A stretch of DNA of 10,400 nt. It comes from Desulfovibrio sp. Dsv1. GTDB taxonomy: Bacteria; Desulfobacterota; Desulfovibrionia; Desulfovibrionales; Desulfovibrionaceae. Numbering within the stretch: position 1 is the first letter of the stretch; the number at the start of each line of letters is the position of its first letter. The notes below the pieces were generated by a model. The model saw nothing but the letters and a program-made list of their open reading frames with translations, was not told where the DNA came from and did not search any database. Positions 6,379 to 10,400 of this stretch are shown here, piece after piece. The stretch covers positions 1 through 10,400 of the forward strand of contig APFI01000187.1 in assembly GCA_000403945.1 (NCBI GenBank), given 5' to 3'. A program made the position numbers and the translations under genes.

Positions 6379-7527
6379 TCAGTCCTCAAAGCGCAGGCGC
6401 TGCAAGGTCCCGGCACGCGCGGCCAGCAGTTCGGCCACCACGGACACGGCGATCTGACGCGGCGTCTCCGCGCCGACGGGCAGGCCGATGGGGCAGCGCA
6501 CCGCCGCCAGTTCCGTGTCAGGCACGCCCTGAGCGCGCAAAAAGGCGTAAACCTGTTTCCACTTGGCCTTGCTGCCGATCATGCCGATATAAGAGGCATG
6601 GCTTGTCAGGACCTGGGCTAGGGCCTTCCGGTCAAAACTGTGCCCGCGCGTGACAATGGCCACATAATGCCGCCGCCCGATGCCACAGGCCTCCACCAAA
6701 TTTTCAAAATCGGGCAGGGTCAAGCAGCGCCGGGCCATGGGAAAGCGTGCCGGGGCAGAAAATTCCGGGCGGTCATCCACCACGTCCACCACAAAACCGC
6801 ATGCCTGGGCCAGCGCCGCCACCTCCAAGGATACATGCCCGCCGCCACAAAGCAACAGCACGGGCGGCGCGTCCAGGGGCTCCACATAAACGACCCGCTT
6901 TCCGAGTCTGAGCAGACCGGCCCTGTTTTTGAGCTCTTCCAGCAAGGAAAGGGTCGCATCCAGATCCGCGCGCACGGCCGGGGAGCCATCCAGTCCCGCG
7001 AAGCCTTCCGGCAGAGCTGCCAGATGCAGACGGCGCTGTGGCAGACTCTCGCGGCTTACGTCCACAGTCCAGACGCCCCGTCCGCCCTCGCGCAGCACTT
7101 GGCCGGCCAAGGCGAACAGCCCGGCATGTTCCGGCGTGAGCGCCTCGCAGAGCACTTCCATGCCGCCACAGCTCATGTCGCTGGCCGGGGGCAGATCGAT
7201 GAGATCGCAGAAAACGCGGGCGGAAATGCCGCTCTCCAGGCTCTGGCGGGCGGCCTCCACGGCGCGGGCCTCCAGCGCGCCGCCGCCCACCGTGCCCTCC
7301 AGCCCGGCCGGGGTGAGCAGGGCGCGGGTGCCTGCATGGCGCGGGGCCGAGCCTGCGCGGCTGATGACGGTGAGCAGCACTGTGGGAATTCCGGCATCCA
7401 GCAGGAGGGCCAAACGAGCCTCCAGGCAGCCTTCGCCCGCCGGAGACGGAATATCCGGCAAGGCGGGCAGCTGCGGCGTCTTCGGGACGGGATCCGAGGC
7501 GCTTTCCTTTTTGGCGCTCTTACGCAT
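6379..7527 (-). CDS. XdhC/CoxI-family molybdenum hydroxylase maturation protein
   Basis: XdhC-type proteins bind molybdenum cofactor, promote its sulfuration and hand it to enzymes such as xanthine dehydrogenase or aldehyde oxidoreductase. The 382-residue product has an N-terminal XdhC/CoxI domain (about 35-130) with SRAGSAPRHAGTR, GTVGGGALEA and SCGG (Cys120), the residue linked to cofactor binding in this family. The C-terminal Rossmann domain (about 220-370) shows VLLLCGGGHVSLEVAALA, VVDDRPEF, TRGHSFD, YIGMIGSK and PIGLPVGAETP. The first 30 residues are Lys- and Pro-rich and variable. The start is firm: a strong AAGGAGGAGGG lies just before ATG 7525-7527, inside the end of topA, and the two genes overlap by eight bases (ATGCGTAA). 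This implies co-transcription and translational coupling with topA. No hydroxylase gene is in the window, so the partner enzyme must be elsewhere. Confidence 0.92.
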   Translation of the reverse strand: MRKSAKKESASDPVPKTPQLPALPDIPSPAGEGCLEARLALLLDAGIPTVLLTVISRAGSAPRHAGTRALLTPAGLEGTVGGGALEARAVEAARQSLESGISARVFCDLIDLPPASDMSCGGMEVLCEALTPEHAGLFALAGQVLREGGRGVWTVDVSRESLPQRRLHLAALPEGFAGLDGSPAVRADLDATLSLLEELKNRAGLLRLGKRVVYVEPLDAPPVLLLCGGGHVSLEVAALAQACGFVVDVVDDRPEFSAPARFPMARRCLTLPDFENLVEACGIGRRHYVAIVTRGHSFDRKALAQVLTSHASYIGMIGSKAKWKQVYAFLRAQGVPDTELAAVRCPIGLPVGAETPRQIAVSVVAELLAARAGTLQRLRFED

Positions 7528-9754
7528 CGCCCTCCTCCTTCACATAGCCGCAGCCCTTGACCGGGCAGATGACCTTGACCCCGTTCCGGATCTTCTTTTC
7601 CACCAAGTAAGGGGAATCGCAGCGCGGGCAGGGGCCGGGCACAGGCTTGTCCCAGAGGGCGAAATCGCACTGGGGATACTGGTCGCAGGAATAAAAGATC
7701 TTGCCGCGCTTGCTGCTCTTTTCCACTAGGCTGCCCTTGCCGCAGCGCGGGCAGGGCACTCCCATGGAAAAGGGCGTGGCATAATCGCATGCCGGATATC
7801 CCGTGCAGGCGATGAAACGGCTGCCGGTGCGTGATTTCTTGATCGCCAGATCCTTGCCGCAGCGCGGGCACTGGCCCACTTTTTCATACTGCGGTTTTTC
7901 CTGGGGCACGGCCTCCACCTTGCCGTCCTCGGTGCGCGCGAAATTGCTGGCGTAGCGGCATTCCGGATAGCCGGAGCATGCCAGAAACGCGCCCGCCTTG
8001 CCGAACTTGATCAGCAAAGGCTTGCCGCATTCCGGGCAGGGCAGGTCCGTGGGCAGGCCGCCCTTGAGGCTTTGCATGTTCTTGGCCGCAGCTTCCAGGG
8101 TGGGGTTGAAATCCGCCGCAAAGGCGCGCATCAGGTTCACCCAGTTTTCACCACCCTCGGCCACCTTGTCCAAGCCTTCCTCCATCTGGGCAGTGAAGCC
8201 CACGTCCATGAGTCTGGCGAAATGCTCCACGAGCTGACGGCAGACCACTCGCCCTAGGTCTGTGGGCACAAAGTGGCGTTCGATCAGTTGCACATAGCCG
8301 CGGTCCTGCAGGGTGGAAATGATGGCCGCGTATGTGGAGGGCCGGCCGATGCCCAGATCTTCCAGCTCGCGCACTAGGCTGGCTTCGCTGTAGCGGGCCG
8401 GGGGCTGGGTGAATTTCTGCTCCTTGCCCAGCTTGTTCAGGGTCAGGTTTTGCCCGGCCGCGAGCGGCGGCAGTTCGGCGTCCGCCTCGTCCTTGCCGCG
8501 CGGCAGCACGGCCAGAAAACCGGGAAAAAGCAGACGCTCGCCCTTGGCCCGCCAGAGGGTATGGGCGCATGCGATCAGGGCCGTGGTGTCGTGGAAGCGG
8601 GCTTCGGCCATCTGCGATGCCACGAAGCGCGACCAGATCAGGCGGTAGAGATTGTACTGCTCCAGCGGCAGATGCGGTTTGACCATGTCCGGCGTGATAG
8701 TCACATCCACCGGGCGGACGGCTTCGTGAGCGTCCTGGGCTCCGCCCCTAGCCTTGTAGATGCGGGCCTTTTTGGGCAGATGATCTTGACCAAAGGTCCG
8801 GACGATGAAGTCCCTGGCCGCTTGGCGCGCCTCGTCGGCAATGCGCGTGGAGTCCGTGCGCATGTAGGTGATCAGGGCCGTGAGTCCCTTGTCGCCCAGC
8901 TCCACGCCTTCATAGAGGCGCTGGGCAATGTTCATGGTGCGCTTGGCTGTGTAGGACAGGCGCTGGTTGGCCGCCTGTTGCAGGGTGGAGGTGATGAAGG
9001 GCGGCTGGGGGGCGCGTTCGCGCTCCTTTTCCTCCACGCTTTCCACCACAAAGGCCTTGTCCCTGAGTGCGGCTTCCAAGTTATCCGCCTGCTCCGCGTT
9101 GCTGATAACGGCCCTTTTGCCGCTGATCTTGACCAGTTCCGCCTTGAACGGCGGCGCGGCGGCGAGCAGTGCCTTGAACAGCCAGTATTCCTCGGGCCTG
9201 AAGGCTTCACGCTCGGCCTCGCGCTCCACGATCAGACGCAGGGCCACGGACTGCACCCGTCCGGCGGAGATGCCGCGCTTGATGGTTTTCCAGAGCAGGG
9301 GCGAAATCTTGTAGCCCACCAGACGGTCCAGCACCCGCCGGGCCTGCTGTGCGTCAAAAAGATGGCCATTGAGCTCACGCGGGTGCTCCAGGGCTTCCTT
9401 GACGGCTTTGGCCGTGATTTCGTTGAACTGGATGCGCTTGATATCCTTGGCCTTGTCGCGGATCAGCTCGGCCACGTGCCAGGCAATGGCCTCACCCTCG
9501 CGGTCCGGGTCGGGGGCCAGATAGACCATATCGGCCTTGGCCGCAGCGGCGCGCAGTTCGCTAACCACATTTTTTTTGTTTTCAATCACTTCGTAATGAG
9601 GCGCGAAGTCATTGGCCTCGTCCACGCCCAAGGAGCTGGCGGGCAGATCACGTACGTGGCCCACGCTGGCCTGCACCGTATACTGCGGCCCCAGAAATTT
9701 TTTGATGGTCTTCACCTTGGCCGGGGATTCCACTATGATCAACTGTTTGCCCAT
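7520..9754 (-). CDS. topA: DNA topoisomerase I (type IA)
   Basis: This enzyme relaxes negatively supercoiled DNA through a transient 5'-phosphotyrosine link. The 744-residue product begins with the toprim domain: IIVESPAK with Glu9, and PDPDREGEAIAWH (81-93) with the metal-binding Asp82 and Asp84. The catalytic tyrosine is Tyr297 in LITYMRTDSTRIA. RPSTYAAIISTLQDRGYV is in the later core. Four C-terminal zinc ribbons of the CPxC type start at residue 573: CPECGK, CPRCGKDL, CPRCGKGS and CPRCDSP, the last closing with CPVKGCGY instead of the usual C.xYPxC. GAGGA sits six bases before ATG 9754. An A8 run near the 5' end (9570-9577) is in frame. xdhC overlaps its stop codon. The assignment is secure. 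Confidence 0.98.
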   Translation of the reverse strand: MGKQLIIVESPAKVKTIKKFLGPQYTVQASVGHVRDLPASSLGVDEANDFAPHYEVIENKKNVVSELRAAAAKADMVYLAPDPDREGEAIAWHVAELIRDKAKDIKRIQFNEITAKAVKEALEHPRELNGHLFDAQQARRVLDRLVGYKISPLLWKTIKRGISAGRVQSVALRLIVEREAEREAFRPEEYWLFKALLAAAPPFKAELVKISGKRAVISNAEQADNLEAALRDKAFVVESVEEKERERAPQPPFITSTLQQAANQRLSYTAKRTMNIAQRLYEGVELGDKGLTALITYMRTDSTRIADEARQAARDFIVRTFGQDHLPKKARIYKARGGAQDAHEAVRPVDVTITPDMVKPHLPLEQYNLYRLIWSRFVASQMAEARFHDTTALIACAHTLWRAKGERLLFPGFLAVLPRGKDEADAELPPLAAGQNLTLNKLGKEQKFTQPPARYSEASLVRELEDLGIGRPSTYAAIISTLQDRGYVQLIERHFVPTDLGRVVCRQLVEHFARLMDVGFTAQMEEGLDKVAEGGENWVNLMRAFAADFNPTLEAAAKNMQSLKGGLPTDLPCPECGKPLLIKFGKAGAFLACSGYPECRYASNFARTEDGKVEAVPQEKPQYEKVGQCPRCGKDLAIKKSRTGSRFIACTGYPACDYATPFSMGVPCPRCGKGSLVEKSSKRGKIFYSCDQYPQCDFALWDKPVPGPCPRCDSPYLVEKKIRNGVKVICPVKGCGYVKEEGDA

Positions 9755-9837
9755 GCGCCGTCCTCATCACGGATGCCGGGCGCTGCCGCAGGGGGCCGCC
9801 GACGTTCCGGGTTCATTGCATTTATTATTGTAGGGGC

Positions 9838-9865
9838 AAGATACGACAAACGCGGGCGGCGTCAA
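9838..9865 (-). promoter_or_regulatory. Sigma70-type promoter of topA-xdhC
   Basis: Minus-strand TTGACG (9860-9865), 16-base spacer, TATCTT (9838-9843). Transcription would start near 9831, leaving a leader of roughly 75 bases. The AT-rich stretch just downstream (acaataataaatgc, minus strand) stands out in this GC-rich DNA. Confidence 0.65.
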
Positions 9866-9978
9866 GTGCGGCGGTGGTCGGCCCTCCGCTGGCGCGACCC
9901 CTCAGTCTGGACAGGTGCGTTCATCTGGGCTACTGAAGTAATGCCGATCGGTTCAGAGCGTTGCCCCGACACGACCGT

Positions 9979-9983
9979 AAGGG
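9979..9983 (+). promoter_or_regulatory. Ribosome binding site of the lipoprotein gene
   Basis: AAGGG, seven bases before ATG 9991. It favours this start over the in-frame ATG at 9961 and places the hydrophobic signal peptide at the N-terminus as expected. Confidence 0.5.
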
Positions 9984-9990
9984 ACTATAT

Positions 9991-10388
9991 ATGCGCGCGT
10001 TTCATTGGTCATGCCGACATCTCCTGCCACTTTGCCTACTGCTTTTCGGTCTGCTGGCCGCTTGCGCCGGGCGTCAGGCCGGAGATGCCGCTCCGCAAAA
10101 CTGCATACGGGCAAGGCCTTGGGCGGCGCGGGCTTGGGCGCGGGCGGCAGCACATTACCGGGCTTGGGCGTAGCCCTGCTGGACAGCCGGGACAAAAGCA
10201 AGGTCTGGGGCCTGCGGACCAGTGTGGGCATACGTTCCGACGGCCGTGAACCCGCTGAATCGGCGCGGGCGCCTCTTGGCTTGGTTCCAAAAGTTTTCCA
10301 TCCCGTTGACATGATTGCCCTGCAATACAAAAATCCCTGTGCCTCATGGATGAAAACGCGCCGACATCTGATGCATTGCATACCGTGA
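9991..10388 (+). pseudogene. Lipoprotein gene, frameshifted after the signal peptide
   Basis: The product starts MRAFHWSCRHLLPLCLLLFG and has a lipobox LAAC with the lipidation Cys at residue 25, so it would be a signal-peptidase-II-type lipoprotein. The frame then gives CAGRQAGDAAPQN and becomes low-complexity Arg/Ala/Trp, ending at 10173. The +2 frame instead reads KLHTGKALGGAGLGAGGSTL then PGLGVALLDSRDKSKVWGL, with better codon use. It is joined to the signal peptide if AAAA at 10097-10100 had five A. Frame two stays open to 10388, but beyond about 10265 the base composition changes and the peptide looks non-native, so the true end is unclear. Function unknown; the Gly-rich middle does not match a family I can name. 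Confidence 0.5.
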
Positions 10389-10400
10389 ATGTATCTGTGT

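Noticed and set aside
6640..7729. Long plus-strand open frames opposite xdhC
   Set aside because: Arg/Ala/Ser- or His/Gln-rich shadows of a clearly recognised gene on the other strand.
8450..10249. 599-codon open frame on the plus strand
   Set aside because: It is the antisense shadow of topA in GC-rich DNA and runs on through its promoter.
1..10400. CRISPR array or defence system
   Set aside because: No regularly spaced repeats and no cas, restriction or toxin-antitoxin genes could be recognised.

Overview
The window looks like part of a chromosome of a sulfate-reducing deltaproteobacterium, probably Desulfovibrionaceae. This is inferred from the style of glnS, topA (four C-terminal zinc ribbons) and the topA-xdhC pair; no marker gene proves it. 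A housekeeping block (about 2650-9760, minus strand) is flanked on the left by the end of a decayed integrative element and on the right by a broken lipoprotein gene. I found no intact new defence or metabolic system. The unusual content is mobile-element decay, and it follows a consistent pattern.

Left, 1-2653: remains of an integrative or mobilizable element. It holds a MobV-type relaxase (minus strand, split by a frameshift), a primase fragment (minus strand, several frameshifts) and, divergently, a tyrosine integrase (plus strand). The integrase is split at a run of eight A and runs up to the 3' end of a tRNA-Lys gene. An integrase abutting a tRNA 3' end is the classic layout of an island boundary, so the element lies to the left and the core chromosome to the right.

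Middle, 2654-4640: tRNA-Lys(UUU) with encoded CCA and a near-consensus promoter, then glnS with its own sigma70-type promoter. Directly upstream of that promoter are the terminal repeat and degraded transposase of an ISAs1-family insertion sequence (about 4628-5265). A 27-bp inverted repeat (5266-5328) follows, then about 235 bases with no recognisable content.

Right, 5565-9865: a single-pass membrane protein of unknown function, then an XdhC-family molybdenum-hydroxylase maturation protein whose start codon overlaps the stop of topA. topA has a good promoter. After a divergent intergenic region, a lipoprotein gene on the plus strand is frameshifted soon after its signal peptide.

Across the window, seven reading-frame breaks are each explained by loss of exactly one base from a short homopolymer (two to eight bases long as it now stands). 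All lie in accessory or broken genes, while runs of eight identical bases in glnS, topA and the membrane-protein gene are intact. One of them, in the integrase, coincides with an A AAA AAA heptamer followed by a small hairpin and could instead be programmed frameshifting.
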